A stretch of 64,000 bases of DNA from positions 186,001-250,000 of the forward strand of contig JAIOPG010000002.1 of the NCBI GenBank assembly GCA_021414025.1, read 5' to 3'. The notes under the pieces are model-generated. The model made no database searches and was not told where the DNA came from. It saw nothing but the letters and a program-made list of their open reading frames with translations. This document shows, in pieces, positions 52,072-60,585 of the stretch. A program made the translations under genes and the position numbers. Origin of the DNA: Planctomycetota bacterium. Lineage in GTDB: Bacteria > Planctomycetota > Phycisphaerae > Phycisphaerales > SM1A02. How positions within the stretch are numbered: position 1 is the first letter of the stretch; every line of letters begins with the position of its first letter.

Positions 52072-53382
52072 ATGAGCCACGCCGCCACCTCGCACATGAA
52101 AACTTCCGTTCCGCTGGACGCACTTTCGCAGGGGCTGCTTGACCTGCTGCAGGGGCAGGATCCGGCCGTGGCGGGGATCATGGCCCGTGAGGCGGAGCGA
52201 CAGGCCACAACACTTGAGTTGATCGCAAGCGAGAACCATGTTTCGACTGCGGTCATGCATGCGGTTGGCTCCTGGCTGACCAACAAGTACGCCGAGGGTT
52301 ATCCCGGCAAGCGCTACTACGGCGGTTGCGTGCATCACGACGAGATCGAGAACCTGGCCCGCGACCGCGCCAAGAAATTGTTCAACTGCAAGTTCGCCAA
52401 TGTGCAGCCCCATTGCGGCGCCAACGCCAACGTCGCGGCCTTCATGGCCATGATGGAGCCGGGTGACACCGTGCTGAGCCTGCCCATCAAGAGCGGCGGG
52501 CATTTGAGCCATGGCCTGAAGCCGAATTTCTCCGGCACCTTCTACAAGATCGCGGAGTACGGGCTCGATCCCAAGAGCGAGCTGCTGGACTACGACGCGA
52601 TCGAAAAGATCGCGCTTGAGGTCAAGCCCAAGGTGATCATCTGCGGATACTCCGCCTATTCACGCGTGATCGATTTCGCCCGCTTCCGCAAGATCGCCGA
52701 CAAGGCGGGGGCGCTGCTGATGGCGGACATCGCCCACATCGCCGGTCTGATTGCCACCGGCGTGCATCCAAGTCCTTTCCCGCATGCCCACGTGGTGACC
52801 ACCACCACGCACAAGACGCTGCGCGGGCCGCGCGGCGGGTTGATCCTGACCGACGACGAAGAGATGGCCACCAAGGTCGACCGCAAGGTGTTCCCCGGCA
52901 GCCAGGGCGGACCGCTCATGCATGTAATCGCGGGCAAGGCCGTTGCGTTCGGCGAGGCGCTCAAGCCGGAGTTCAAGACCTATTGCAAGCAGGTGGTCGC
53001 CAACGCGAAGGCGCTGGCCGAGGCGATGCAGTCGCATGGCTATCGATTGTGCACCGGCGGCACCGACAATCACTTGATGCTGGTCGATCTGCGTCCGCGC
53101 GACGCGGCGCTCACTGGCGCCGACGCGGAGAAGTGGCTCGAGAACGCCGGCATCATCGTGAACAAGAACGGCATACCCAATGATCCGCGTCCGCCGTTGC
53201 AGACCAGCGGCCTGCGACTGGGCACGCCGGCCCTGACCACGCGCGGCTTGAAGGAGCCGCAGATGAAGCAAGTGGCGGCGTGGCTTGACCGCGTCATGAT
53301 TTCAAAGGGCGACGCCACCGTGGCCAACACGGTGCGCGAGGAAATCCGCGTGTTCTGCGAAAAGTTTCCGCTGCCGCACTAG
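52072..53382 (+). CDS. glyA: Serine hydroxymethyltransferase
   Basis: Interconverts serine and glycine with tetrahydrofolate; main source of one-carbon units. The 436 residues include LELIASENHVS, NKYAEGYPGKRYYGGC, NVQPHCGANAN, the PLP lysine in VTTTTHKTLRGPRGG, and LRLGTPALTTRG. The first 15-20 residues are extra relative to E. coli GlyA. An internal ATG at residue 9 is possible, but the upstream TACCAT favours 52072. It is divergent from the RCC1 array. Confidence 0.96.
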   Translation: MSHAATSHMKTSVPLDALSQGLLDLLQGQDPAVAGIMAREAERQATTLELIASENHVSTAVMHAVGSWLTNKYAEGYPGKRYYGGCVHHDEIENLARDRAKKLFNCKFANVQPHCGANANVAAFMAMMEPGDTVLSLPIKSGGHLSHGLKPNFSGTFYKIAEYGLDPKSELLDYDAIEKIALEVKPKVIICGYSAYSRVIDFARFRKIADKAGALLMADIAHIAGLIATGVHPSPFPHAHVVTTTTHKTLRGPRGGLILTDDEEMATKVDRKVFPGSQGGPLMHVIAGKAVAFGEALKPEFKTYCKQVVANAKALAEAMQSHGYRLCTGGTDNHLMLVDLRPRDAALTGADAEKWLENAGIIVNKNGIPNDPRPPLQTSGLRLGTPALTTRGLKEPQMKQVAAWLDRVMISKGDATVANTVREEIRVFCEKFPLPH

Positions 53383-53434
53383 GTGAGTGTGCCGCCTTCG
53401 CGGCAAACAATAAGTCGCCGCTCCGCGCCACAGT

Positions 53435-54511
53435 TCACAGTACTTCGATGCGCTGCGCGATGTCTCGAGTTTCCAAGGCCCGCACCAGTTCATCCAGGTC
53501 GCCTGCGAGCAGCTTCTGCAAATTGAAGGACTGCTCCACGCGGTGATCGACCGCGATGTTCTCCTTGTAGCGGTAGGTGCGGATCTTCTCCGCCCGCTCG
53601 CCGCCGCCGATCATGCTGCGCCGCTGCTCGCCGCGCTTGGCCGCCGCGTCGGCTAGCCGCCGCTCATGCACTCGCGCTCGCAGCAGCCGCCACGCCTTGT
53701 CGCGATTCTGCAGCTGGCTGCGCGTCTCCTGCATGCGCACCTCGATGCCGGTGGGCTCGTGGATCAGGTTCACAGCGGTGGCGACCTTGTTCACGTTTTG
53801 CCCGCCGGGACCCTGCGCCGTGGTCAGGATCTCGCGGACCTCGGCGGGGTCGACTTCAGATTCGACATTCTCCGGCTCGCTCAGCACCGCCACCGTAGCG
53901 GTCGAAGTGTGCACGCGACCCGCGGCCTCGGTGGCCGGTACTCGCTTCACCTGGTGCACGCCGCTTTCGTAACCGAGCGCGTTCCAGCAGCCCGTTCCCT
54001 CGATGCGGACGATGGCGTGTGTCACGCCGCCGGCGTCGCCATGCTTGATTTCCATCTCATCCCATTTCCAGCCGCTGCGCTCCGCCGCGGCTCGGTACAT
54101 CTGCAACAGGTCGCCCGCCCACAGTGCGGCTTCGAGCCCGCCCACGCCGCCGCGCACCTCCAGGATCAGGCTGCCGATGGCCCGATCATCCGCCATGACC
54201 AGCGTGCTGATGAGCGACTGCAACGATTGATCGCGGGCGGTCTGCAGCGCATGGATTTCCCCGCGGGCCATGGCGGCGATCTCGGCGTCCTTGTCCTTGG
54301 AGAGCGCCTCGCACTCGCGGGTTTCGCGATCCAGCCGCCGCCACTGGCGCAAATTGGCGATCAGCGGCTCGACGGCGGCGCGGCGCTGGGCCAGTGCCGT
54401 CACCTTGCGGTGGTCGGAAAGGATGTCGGGATCGGACATCTTCCGCTCGTCGCTTTGGAAGTTGGCTTCGATCTCGTCGAGTTTTTCAAGAAGCCGGGGC
54501 GATGGTTCCAT
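53435..54511 (-). CDS. prfA: Peptide chain release factor 1
   Basis: Recognises UAA and UAG and triggers peptide release. The 358 residues carry the universal GGQ in AQGPGGQNVNKV, the codon-recognition segment HQVKRVPATEAAGRVHTSTATVAV of RF1 rather than the RF2 SPF type, and the C-terminal domain. It lies downstream of rpmE in the same orientation, a common bacterial arrangement, but a strong terminator separates the two. Confidence 0.96.
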   Translation of the reverse strand: MEPSPRLLEKLDEIEANFQSDERKMSDPDILSDHRKVTALAQRRAAVEPLIANLRQWRRLDRETRECEALSKDKDAEIAAMARGEIHALQTARDQSLQSLISTLVMADDRAIGSLILEVRGGVGGLEAALWAGDLLQMYRAAAERSGWKWDEMEIKHGDAGGVTHAIVRIEGTGCWNALGYESGVHQVKRVPATEAAGRVHTSTATVAVLSEPENVESEVDPAEVREILTTAQGPGGQNVNKVATAVNLIHEPTGIEVRMQETRSQLQNRDKAWRLLRARVHERRLADAAAKRGEQRRSMIGGGERAEKIRTYRYKENIAVDHRVEQSFNLQKLLAGDLDELVRALETRDIAQRIEVL

Positions 54512-54534
54512 GAATGGATCCTGCGAAGTGGGGG

Positions 54535-54573
54535 ATCAGAAAAGAAACAGCCGCGCTGAGTTCAGCGCGGCTG
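54535..54573 (-). terminator. Rho-independent terminator of rpmE
   Basis: Perfect inverted repeat CAGCCGCGCTGA/TCAGCGCGGCTG (54548-54573), followed on the minus strand by TTTCTTTTCT. It lies between rpmE and prfA, so prfA needs its own promoter or read-through. Confidence 0.8.
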
Positions 54574-54595
54574 CAACATCATTCAAATTGAGTAA

Positions 54596-54934
54596 CTACT
54601 TCTTGTCGTCGGCAGGCTTGGCCTTGGCGGATTCCTTGAAAGCCTTGGTGTCCTTGGCCGCCTTGGTTTCCTTGTTCTCCTTGGCAGCAGGAGCTTTGAC
54701 TTCCTTGGCGGGCTTCTCGTCCTTCTTGAAGTACTCGCCGGCGAACTTCTTCTGGAAGCGCTCCACGCGGCCCAGGGTGTCAACGAAGGACTTCTGGCCG
54801 GTGTAGAACGGGTGCGAGCCCGACCACACTTCGACGTTCATTTCAGGAACCGTCGCGCCGACCGTCAGGACGTGCTGTCCGCGGAAGTTCACTTTGCAGT
54901 CCGGGTACCACTTTGGATGAGTTTCTTTTTTCAT
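54596..54934 (-). CDS. rpmE: Ribosomal protein L31 with Lys/Ala-rich tail
   Basis: From the ATG at 54934 it is 112 residues. Residues 1-70 are L31 (KKETHPKWYPDCKVNFRGQHVLTVGATVPEMNVEVWSGSHPFYTG). Only one cysteine is present, so this is the zinc-free type. After about residue 70 a tail of Lys, Ala, Glu and Asp (KAPAAKENKETKAAKDTKAF) extends it about 40 residues beyond the usual length, much like the tail on IF-3 in this genome. The frame is open upstream, but that part is not L31-like. Confidence 0.93.
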   Translation of the reverse strand: MKKETHPKWYPDCKVNFRGQHVLTVGATVPEMNVEVWSGSHPFYTGQKSFVDTLGRVERFQKKFAGEYFKKDEKPAKEVKAPAAKENKETKAAKDTKAFKESAKAKPADDKK

Positions 54935-55082
54935 GGCTTGCTCCGAGGGGTCGAGAATCCTAGCGGGTTTTGGCCGCCGGCTCAAGGGGTTGAAGAGTGC
55001 GGGGCGCGGGTGGTTTGGCTTGCGGCTTCGGGGCTGATTCCGGCTTCAAATGTGCGAAAGTGGCGGTTTTGGTCGACTTGGG

Positions 55083-55088
55083 TATGCT
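55083..55088 (+). promoter_or_regulatory. -10 element of tRNA-Asn
   Basis: TATGCT lies 12 bases before the mature 5' end of the tRNA. Confidence 0.35.
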
Positions 55089-55100
55089 TGCCGCTCCGAT

Positions 55101-55173
<73 letters not shown>

Positions 55174-55276
55174 TTTTCACGGCGGGCGCGTAAGACATCG
55201 ACATTTTGGCTTTTAGGCTGACAACCGAGATAGCTCTCATTTGCGAGCTTGTTTGGTTAATTGTTCGAGGGCTTGA

Positions 55277-56371
55277 CTAATGCGGGAAAATTTCAGCCGC
55301 TGCCAAGACAACCGTCTGATCAAATCGGCGTTCTGGCGAGAGTCGTTCGTGGCCGCCATTGAGAATGATGACCCTAAGGCGGTCTTTTGTGACCGCTGGA
55401 CGCAGAAGCCTTGGATGATGAAGATAGGAATGCGTAATTGCACCACTTAGCGCGAATTCCTTATCGCTTTGATGTCCATAGGTCATCTGTTCGAACACAT
55501 TTGCGAGTTGCACTCTTCCCACACGAGTGACCTCGAAGAGTATTCGCCAGACACGCAGCAATGCGCGAGCATGTCTGGAGATGTCCCCCGGGTTCCTTTG
55601 GGAGTTGACTCGATCTGCCACCACTCGCAAAAGAGCGAGATCCGTCCAGAGGAAAATGTCAAACGCATTGTCAGCCAGATGGGGGCTTTTGCCTTTTGTT
55701 TTCCATACAGGCTGCAGCACTAATGGTGTCTGAAATGGAGCGAGGCATGCCTGCAAATTTTGCATTCTTTCTATTACACGGGGGAGAAGGGCGAGCATTT
55801 CCTGCTGGTGTCCCCAATCGTTAACGTTTTGGCAGATCGGTTCCACAATTTCGCGTAGTTGAGTCCTCGCATCTACAGATGCCGTGTGGAACAAGCCGAG
55901 GGCACAGTGCATCGTGGTTGAAGGCCGTACAACCAACTCGGGGGCCCACTCACACTCTGGTTTGGTTAGTGTCGTATTGTCAGGAACAGTTGTTAGCTTG
56001 ATTTCAAACGGTCGCAATTGATCTCCTATGCCGGTTCCAGATGCCGATGCGTTCCCGATTACAAGGTCGGCTCTCTCAATATTCTCTGGGTCGTAGAGAT
56101 AATCGCGATATGGTTCGAATGGCGACTCAAAATTGTAAAATGGTCGATCGGCGCGCTTTGTAGCGAGGGCTTCGCCTGCATCCACCTCCACAATTTCCGT
56201 GCGGACTCCATCGTCGGCAGTCACTTGGAGAAGGCTGACGCGGTTGTCGCGCATCCAGCAGGCAAGCGCAGCAGGAAAACAACCGTTGAACTGATTCTTG
56301 CCCCATAAATCATCCCCGCGTCGATTGCTGAGGCCGATCCCGTAAAGTGATGGTTCGGGGGGTGTGGGCAT
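55277..56371 (-). CDS. HindVP-family type II restriction endonuclease (probable)
   Basis: 364 residues. The N-terminus (PSLYGIGLSNRRGDDLWGKNQFNGCFPAALACWMRDN) resembles HindVP-family endonucleases, whose characterised members cut GRCGYC. Segments NFESPFEPYRDYLYDPENIERADLVIG and FEIKLTTVPD carry an acidic/EIK arrangement reminiscent of a PD-(D/E)xK nuclease core. Base composition is clearly less GC-rich than neighbours, a sign of transfer. It is divergent from the methyltransferase with a 78-base shared promoter region, a standard restriction-modification layout. Family call from memory of the signature; the exact specificity is inference. Confidence 0.75.
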   Translation of the reverse strand: MPTPPEPSLYGIGLSNRRGDDLWGKNQFNGCFPAALACWMRDNRVSLLQVTADDGVRTEIVEVDAGEALATKRADRPFYNFESPFEPYRDYLYDPENIERADLVIGNASASGTGIGDQLRPFEIKLTTVPDNTTLTKPECEWAPELVVRPSTTMHCALGLFHTASVDARTQLREIVEPICQNVNDWGHQQEMLALLPRVIERMQNLQACLAPFQTPLVLQPVWKTKGKSPHLADNAFDIFLWTDLALLRVVADRVNSQRNPGDISRHARALLRVWRILFEVTRVGRVQLANVFEQMTYGHQSDKEFALSGAITHSYLHHPRLLRPAVTKDRLRVIILNGGHERLSPERRFDQTVVLAAAEIFPH

Positions 56372-56449
56372 TACGGCAACACTAAGTTGTCGACGGTTTG
56401 CGTGCTCAAGACGTCAATAACTTGACGCCACAATTCGGCCTGTTTATGT

Positions 56450-57433
56450 TTGCCACCAATGACACGCCTATCACCATCGAAACCGGCCATTTCTAGTCGA
56501 TGCAAGTCAAAGTCCAAATTGCGAATTCAATTGAAGGCGATCGACATGTTTTCGGGATGCGGCGGGCTCAGCCTCGGACTGCAAGCATCTGGTATTGAGA
56601 TTGTTCACGCCTTTGATTCATGGCTCCCAGCAATCAAGACTTATCAGGCCAATCTCGATCACCCATGCAATCAAATGGATTTAAGTGACATCGAAGGAAC
56701 ATTAAAAAGGCTTAATCCAATCGACTTCAACATGATTGTTGGAGGCCCGCCCTGTCAAGATTTCTCGCATGCCGGAAAGCGCGAAGAAGGCGCAAGAGCA
56801 TCTCTAACGGGTTGCTTTGCCGACATCGTCTGTCGTTCGAAGCCAAAGGTATTCATAATGGAGAATGTGGATCGAGCGCAGAACAGCAATGCGTACGCTG
56901 CCGCGAGAGTGAACTTTAATAACGCCGGTTACCACCTGGTTGAAAGAACCTTGAATGCCGCGCTTTGCGGTGTTCCGCAACTTAGAAAGAGGTTTTTTTG
57001 CATTGGATTGCGATCCAAATCTTTGGCGACTGAAGTTGCTGGTTTGCTCGATTCCCGCTTGTCTGAGCGAGAAATGACCGTTCGCGAGTACATGCATAAG
57101 GAACTCGATGTCACGCTTTATTATCGCCATCCACGAAACTATTCACGGCGTGCCATCTACTCGATTAACGAGCCTGCACCGACTATGCGAGGGGTAAATC
57201 GACCTGTTCCGGCGGGGTATCCGGGCCACCCAGGCGATGCCGGAAAGAAATCCAAATCACTCCGACCGCTTACAACAATTGAAAGGTCCCGAATTCAAAC
57301 ATTTCCGCGTGGATTTCAATGGGTTGGTACAAAGACTGATGTCGAGCAGATGATTGGCAACGCAGTACCTGTGGCTTTGGCTTGTTTTGTAGGGACGGCG
57401 GTTTGCGACGCATTTGCAATGGCACGAAAATGA
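56450..57433 (+). CDS. DNA (cytosine-5) methyltransferase
   Basis: 327 residues. All main C5-methyltransferase motifs are visible: motif I DMFSGCGGLSLGL, motif IV GGPPCQDFSHAGKR with the catalytic cysteine, motif VI MENVDRA, motif VIII LRKRFFCIGL and motif X MIGNAVPVALACFVG. The target-recognition region between VIII and IX is short. The probable partner endonuclease suggests a GRCGYC-like site. The N-terminus before LKAID is not family-like, so initiation at TTG 56531 (M-K-A-I-D-M-F-S-G) is a real alternative to the ATG at 56450. AT-richer than the host. Confidence 0.92.
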   Translation: MPPMTRLSPSKPAISSRCKSKSKLRIQLKAIDMFSGCGGLSLGLQASGIEIVHAFDSWLPAIKTYQANLDHPCNQMDLSDIEGTLKRLNPIDFNMIVGGPPCQDFSHAGKREEGARASLTGCFADIVCRSKPKVFIMENVDRAQNSNAYAAARVNFNNAGYHLVERTLNAALCGVPQLRKRFFCIGLRSKSLATEVAGLLDSRLSEREMTVREYMHKELDVTLYYRHPRNYSRRAIYSINEPAPTMRGVNRPVPAGYPGHPGDAGKKSKSLRPLTTIERSRIQTFPRGFQWVGTKTDVEQMIGNAVPVALACFVGTAVCDAFAMARK

Positions 57434-57786
57434 TGAAGTTCAAGGCAGATACACAAACAGAACTTGATGTCCAATTTTATCGCTGGCTCATGACTACCGA
57501 AGGGATGGGAGCACGCCCTGCACGCGACATCGTTTCCAGGCATCGCCGTGTGCGAAGATATGTCGATCATGATCGACTTTCAGAAGAGCCCCATGCGTGG
57601 GCATTCGCAATCAACCACACCGAGTTGTGTAAATGTTCTTCGTCAGTTCGATCGCAATTGAAAAGAGCGGTCTTGATGTACCAAGAGTTTCTTGAATCAC
57701 TTCGCCGTAGGCCAAGTTTTCAAGTAACCGAAAACTCGAATCGAAATAAAAAGGCAGAAAGTTTTTTAAAAACGACTTCGTCATGA
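57430..57786 (+). CDS. Small protein coupled to the methyltransferase
   Basis: 118 residues starting at ATG 57430, which overlaps the methyltransferase stop as ATGA, so the two are translationally coupled. No family is recognised. It is basic and helical; the segment LDVQFYRWLMTTEGMGARPARDIVSRHRRVRRYVD loosely resembles the SAM-like N-terminal domain of tyrosine recombinases. The C-terminus is polar (NSNRNKKAESFLKTTSS). It might be a control or accessory protein of the restriction-modification system, but nothing visible proves that. Confidence 0.7.
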   Translation: MMKFKADTQTELDVQFYRWLMTTEGMGARPARDIVSRHRRVRRYVDHDRLSEEPHAWAFAINHTELCKCSSSVRSQLKRAVLMYQEFLESLRRRPSFQVTENSNRNKKAESFLKTTSS

Positions 57787-57811
57787 GATAGCTCAAGTGA
57801 CAAAACTCTGA

Positions 57812-58028
57812 TCTTGGGATAGCGACACCTTGGTGCTGCATGTTCTGGGCAAGCCCGGTGCCAGGCGCGATGCCATCGGCAAGTTCCTTGGCAAGCAGCT
57901 GAAAGTCAGCGTCACGGCGAGCCCCGAAGAAGGCATAGCCACCGATTGCATTGTGCGAGTTTCTTGCTACGGAGTTCGACGTAGTAATGAGCACAATCGA
58001 TGTACTTTTCGGCCAGACACATGTGAAC
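57812..58028 (+). pseudogene. Decayed copy of the DUF167 gene
   Basis: The stretch matches 59906-60120 of the intact DUF167 gene almost base for base over its centre, for example the codons for GKQLKVSVTASPE. It has no start codon, changes a G-D to S-D at the beginning, and shifts frame after IVRV. The later part, VLFGQTHVN, resembles VVFGRTSVN in the intact copy. Non-functional. Confidence 0.85.
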
Positions 58029-58031
58029 GAC

Positions 58032-58199
58032 TAGCCCGCGAAGACGATCAAGCCTGAGCCCAAACCCGCCGACCTCCAGAACGAATGGGTGTACCTGGCC
58101 CATTTCGTTTGCGGGAAGATGCCCGTCGATCTGATTTCAAGCCTTGAACACAACGTGACCGTGGTTGCGATCCTCGACGCGGCACGGGCGGCGAAGTAG
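58032..58199 (+). pseudogene. C-terminal remnant of a Gfo/Idh/MocA oxidoreductase
   Basis: Fifty-five codons ending in TAG at 58197-58199 encode PAKTIKPEPKPADLQNEWVY...SSLEHNVTVVAILDAARAAK. This matches the last part of the intact oxidoreductase gene (PAKTVKPEAKPAELQNEWVY...). It lacks the rest of the enzyme. The order DUF167 then oxidoreductase tail is the reverse of the intact locus, as expected at the junction of a former tandem duplication. Confidence 0.85.
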
Positions 58200-58211
58200 C
58201 ATTCTGGGGCC

Positions 58212-58682
58212 ATGAGCACTGCAACTCGCGACAATCGTCAAGCCAAGGACATCATGACGGCCAAGCCGGTCTGCGCCCGAGTGGGCATGACCATCCGCGA
58301 CGTCGCCCGCATCTTCGACGAGCACAAGGTCTCCGGCACGCCGGTGGTCGACGCGGGCGGCAAGCTGGTCGGCGTGGTTTCGCGCACCGATTTGGTCAAG
58401 CGATACGCCGTCGGCGAAATCGACGGCGACCCAATGATGCTGATCGAGCTCTTCGGCGGCAAGAACGACGGCAAGTCCGGCCTGAAGCCCGCCAGCCTGA
58501 TCACCATCGAAGATTTCATGACCTGCGATCCGGTGACCGCGGAGCCGTCAACGCTCCTGAAGGATCTCGCGCAGAATATGCACAAGGCCCGCGTGCACCG
58601 GGTGATCGTCGTGGACACGAACAAGGCTCCGGTCGGCATCGTGACTAGCCTGGATCTGGTCAAGTTGCTCGCGTCGCTCTGA
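58212..58682 (+). CDS. CBS-domain pair protein
   Basis: 156 residues consisting of two CBS modules: AKDIMTAKPVCARVGMTIRDVARIFDEHKVSGTPVVDAGGKLVGVVSRTDLV and IEDFMTCDPVTAEPSTLLKDLAQNMHKARVHRVIVVDTNKAPVGIVTSLDLVKLL. Stand-alone pairs of this kind bind adenine nucleotides or act as energy sensors; the partner here is unknown. TAGCAT lies nine bases before the ATG and immediately overlaps the end of the oxidoreductase remnant. Confidence 0.9.
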   Translation: MSTATRDNRQAKDIMTAKPVCARVGMTIRDVARIFDEHKVSGTPVVDAGGKLVGVVSRTDLVKRYAVGEIDGDPMMLIELFGGKNDGKSGLKPASLITIEDFMTCDPVTAEPSTLLKDLAQNMHKARVHRVIVVDTNKAPVGIVTSLDLVKLLASL

Positions 58683-58719
58683 ATCGTGCGACTTTCGCCG
58701 GCCCAGGTTTTCACGCCAG

Positions 58720-58725
58720 TACACT
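58720..58725 (+). promoter_or_regulatory. Leaderless-type -10 element of the oxidoreductase gene
   Basis: TACACT ends seven bases before the ATG at 58733. Confidence 0.45.
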
Positions 58726-58732
58726 TCCTCGA

Positions 58733-59875
58733 ATGGTTCATTCCGCCATTGCTGCGTTGACCATTCTCATACCTGCAATGGCGTTCTCAACTCAACCTTA
58801 CGGCGATTCCGCTTCCATTGCCTCGAAGTCCCAGGATTACAACGTGTCGCACGAATCCGGTCCGCTGCGGGTCGCCATCATCGGCATGACTCACGGGCAT
58901 GTCGAAGGGCTGCTGCGGCATGCGATGGAGAACAGCGACATCAAGATCGTCGGCGCCTACGAGCCCGACCGCGCCGTCTTCGACCGTCTCGCCGCCAAAT
59001 ACAAACTCGACCCAGCGCTCTATTCGAACGATCTGAAAGCGATGCTCGATGCGGCCAAGCCCGAGGCCACAAGCGTGATGGGTTCGATCAAGAATCACCT
59101 CGCCGCCGTCGAGGCCTGCGCCCCGCGCGGCATCCACACGCTGCTTGAAAAGCCCCTCGCCTTCAGCAACGCCGACGCCCGCCGAATGGCCGAGCTCTCC
59201 AAGAAGTACCGCGTGCTCGTGCTCACCAATTACGAAACCAGCTGGTACGCATCGGTCCGCGAGGCCAAGCGGCTGATCGACCGCGGCGAAATGGCCCCGA
59301 TCCGCCGCATGGCGTTCCGTCACGGCCACAAAGGCCCCAAGGAAATCGGCTGCTCTCCCGAGTTCGTCGCGTGGCTCACCGACCCCGAGCAAAACGGCGG
59401 CGGAGCGATCGTGGATTTCGGCTGCTACGGCGCCGTGCTTTCGACTTGGCTCATGGATGGCCAGCGTCCCACGCGCGTGACCGCGGCGGCGAGCACGCTC
59501 AAGCCCGCGATGTATCCGCGCGTCGACGACGACGCGACCATCGTGCTCTCCTATCCAACTGCCACGGCGGTCATCCAGGCATCGTGGGCATGGACGCATG
59601 ACAACAAGGAGATGGATCTCTTCACCGAGAAGGGTTCGATCCACGCCGGGCGCTGGGACGACCTTCAGACGCGCGCTCCCGACCAGCCCGCGAAGACGGT
59701 CAAGCCCGAGGCAAAACCCGCCGAGCTTCAGAACGAGTGGGTATATCTGACCAATGTCGTGCGCGGCAAGACTCCGGTCGATCCGCTGTCGAGTCTCGAA
59801 AACAACGTGATCGTGGTGGAGATTCTCGACGCGGCGCGCGCGGCGGTGCAACGATCCGCATCGGCGCCACAATGA
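58733..59875 (+). CDS. Gfo/Idh/MocA-family oxidoreductase
   Basis: 380 residues. A hydrophobic N-terminus (IAALTILIPAMAFS) suggests export or membrane association, as with several Planctomycetes members. The Rossmann part is LRVAIIGMTHGHVEGLLRHAM, and the family lysine is in HTLLEKPLAF. The usual G-x-G-x-x-G is changed to G-M-T-H-G-H, so NAD(P) binding may be atypical. The C-terminal domain follows with GGGAIVDFGCYGAVLSTWLMDG. The substrate is unknown. It is coupled to the DUF167 gene, and a decayed duplicate of the 3' part lies upstream. Confidence 0.87.
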   Translation: MVHSAIAALTILIPAMAFSTQPYGDSASIASKSQDYNVSHESGPLRVAIIGMTHGHVEGLLRHAMENSDIKIVGAYEPDRAVFDRLAAKYKLDPALYSNDLKAMLDAAKPEATSVMGSIKNHLAAVEACAPRGIHTLLEKPLAFSNADARRMAELSKKYRVLVLTNYETSWYASVREAKRLIDRGEMAPIRRMAFRHGHKGPKEIGCSPEFVAWLTDPEQNGGGAIVDFGCYGAVLSTWLMDGQRPTRVTAAASTLKPAMYPRVDDDATIVLSYPTATAVIQASWAWTHDNKEMDLFTEKGSIHAGRWDDLQTRAPDQPAKTVKPEAKPAELQNEWVYLTNVVRGKTPVDPLSSLENNVIVVEILDAARAAVQRSASAPQ

Positions 59876-59886
59876 AGGAGTCGAGC

Positions 59887-60183
59887 ATGTCTTCATTCTT
59901 CTCCTGGGATGGCGACACCTTGGTGCTCAACATCCTGGGCAAGCCCAGTGCCAAGCGCGACGCCATTGGCAAAGTTCTTGGCAAGCAGCTGAAAGTCAGC
60001 GTGACGGCAAGCCCGGAGGATGGCAAGGCCACCGATCACATGGTGCGGTTTCTCGCCAAGGAGTTCGGTGTTTCCAAGAGCGCGGTCGAAGTGGTCTTCG
60101 GCCGGACCAGCGTGAACAAGCAGTTGCGGATTCGATCACCGCGCACATTGCCCGCTGGCATTTTGCCGCCCGCGCCCAGGTGA
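59887..60183 (+). CDS. DUF167 (YggU-type) protein
   Basis: 98 residues. The fold signature is LNILGKPSAKRDAIGKVLGKQLKVSVTASPEDGKATDHMVRFLAKEFGVSKSAVEVVFGRTSVNKQLRI, matching the small DUF167/YggU family of unknown function. The ATG at 59887 is preferred because AAGGAG lies six bases upstream; an ATG at 59872 overlapping the oxidoreductase stop would add five residues. The C-terminal dozen residues are Pro-rich. Confidence 0.88.
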   Translation: MSSFFSWDGDTLVLNILGKPSAKRDAIGKVLGKQLKVSVTASPEDGKATDHMVRFLAKEFGVSKSAVEVVFGRTSVNKQLRIRSPRTLPAGILPPAPR

Positions 60184-60203
60184 CGCCCGCGTGATCCTTC
60201 CTG

Positions 60204-60241
60204 CAAAAAGCAACCGGCCGGGCGCTGACGCGCCCGGCCGG
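60204..60241 (-). terminator. Rho-independent terminator of the metallothionein-like gene
   Basis: Perfect 12-base stem CCGGCCGGGCGC/GCGCCCGGCCGG with loop TGAC (60214-60241). On the minus strand it is followed by TTGCTTTTTGC. Confidence 0.75.
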
Positions 60242-60262
60242 CTTCCAAAAAACTACTTCGCA

Positions 60263-60493
60263 TTACTTGCAGCCGCAGGCGCCGCAAGAGCAAGCGCTGC
60301 TCGAGCAGCTGCAGTCGCTGCCGCACGAGCATTTGCTGCCGCATGAGCAGCCACTGCCGCACGTGCACGGCGACGGGCAAGTGCAGCCGGCTTTGCAGCA
60401 GGTGCAGCTTCCCGAGTCGTCGGCCACATTGCTCGCCGGTGCCGGCGAGAGCAGTGTCGCAGCCGTGACGGCCGCATAAATCAACTTGATCAT
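60263..60493 (-). CDS. Exported metallothionein-like Cys-rich protein
   Basis: 76 residues from the ATG at 60493, with AAGGAG upstream. A signal peptide (IKLIYAAVTAATLLSPAPA) is followed by a short linker. The remaining 45 or so residues are almost only Cys, Ser, Gly and Lys, with 17 cysteines in C-x-C and C-x-x-C spacing (CTCGSGCSCGSKCSCGSDC). This would bind soft metals such as Cu, Zn or Cd, but outside the cytoplasm, which is unusual for metallothioneins. It lies 92 bases downstream of another Cys-rich exported protein and may share its transcript. Confidence 0.8.
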   Translation of the reverse strand: MIKLIYAAVTAATLLSPAPASNVADDSGSCTCCKAGCTCPSPCTCGSGCSCGSKCSCGSDCSCSSSACSCGACGCK

Positions 60494-60585
60494 GTTGATC
60501 TCCTTGTGAAAAAATCGGTTCGTGCGACAAAGCCCCGCCGGAACATCCGACGGTACGTGCGAGGCGCACAGGGGGCAGCAAGGAT

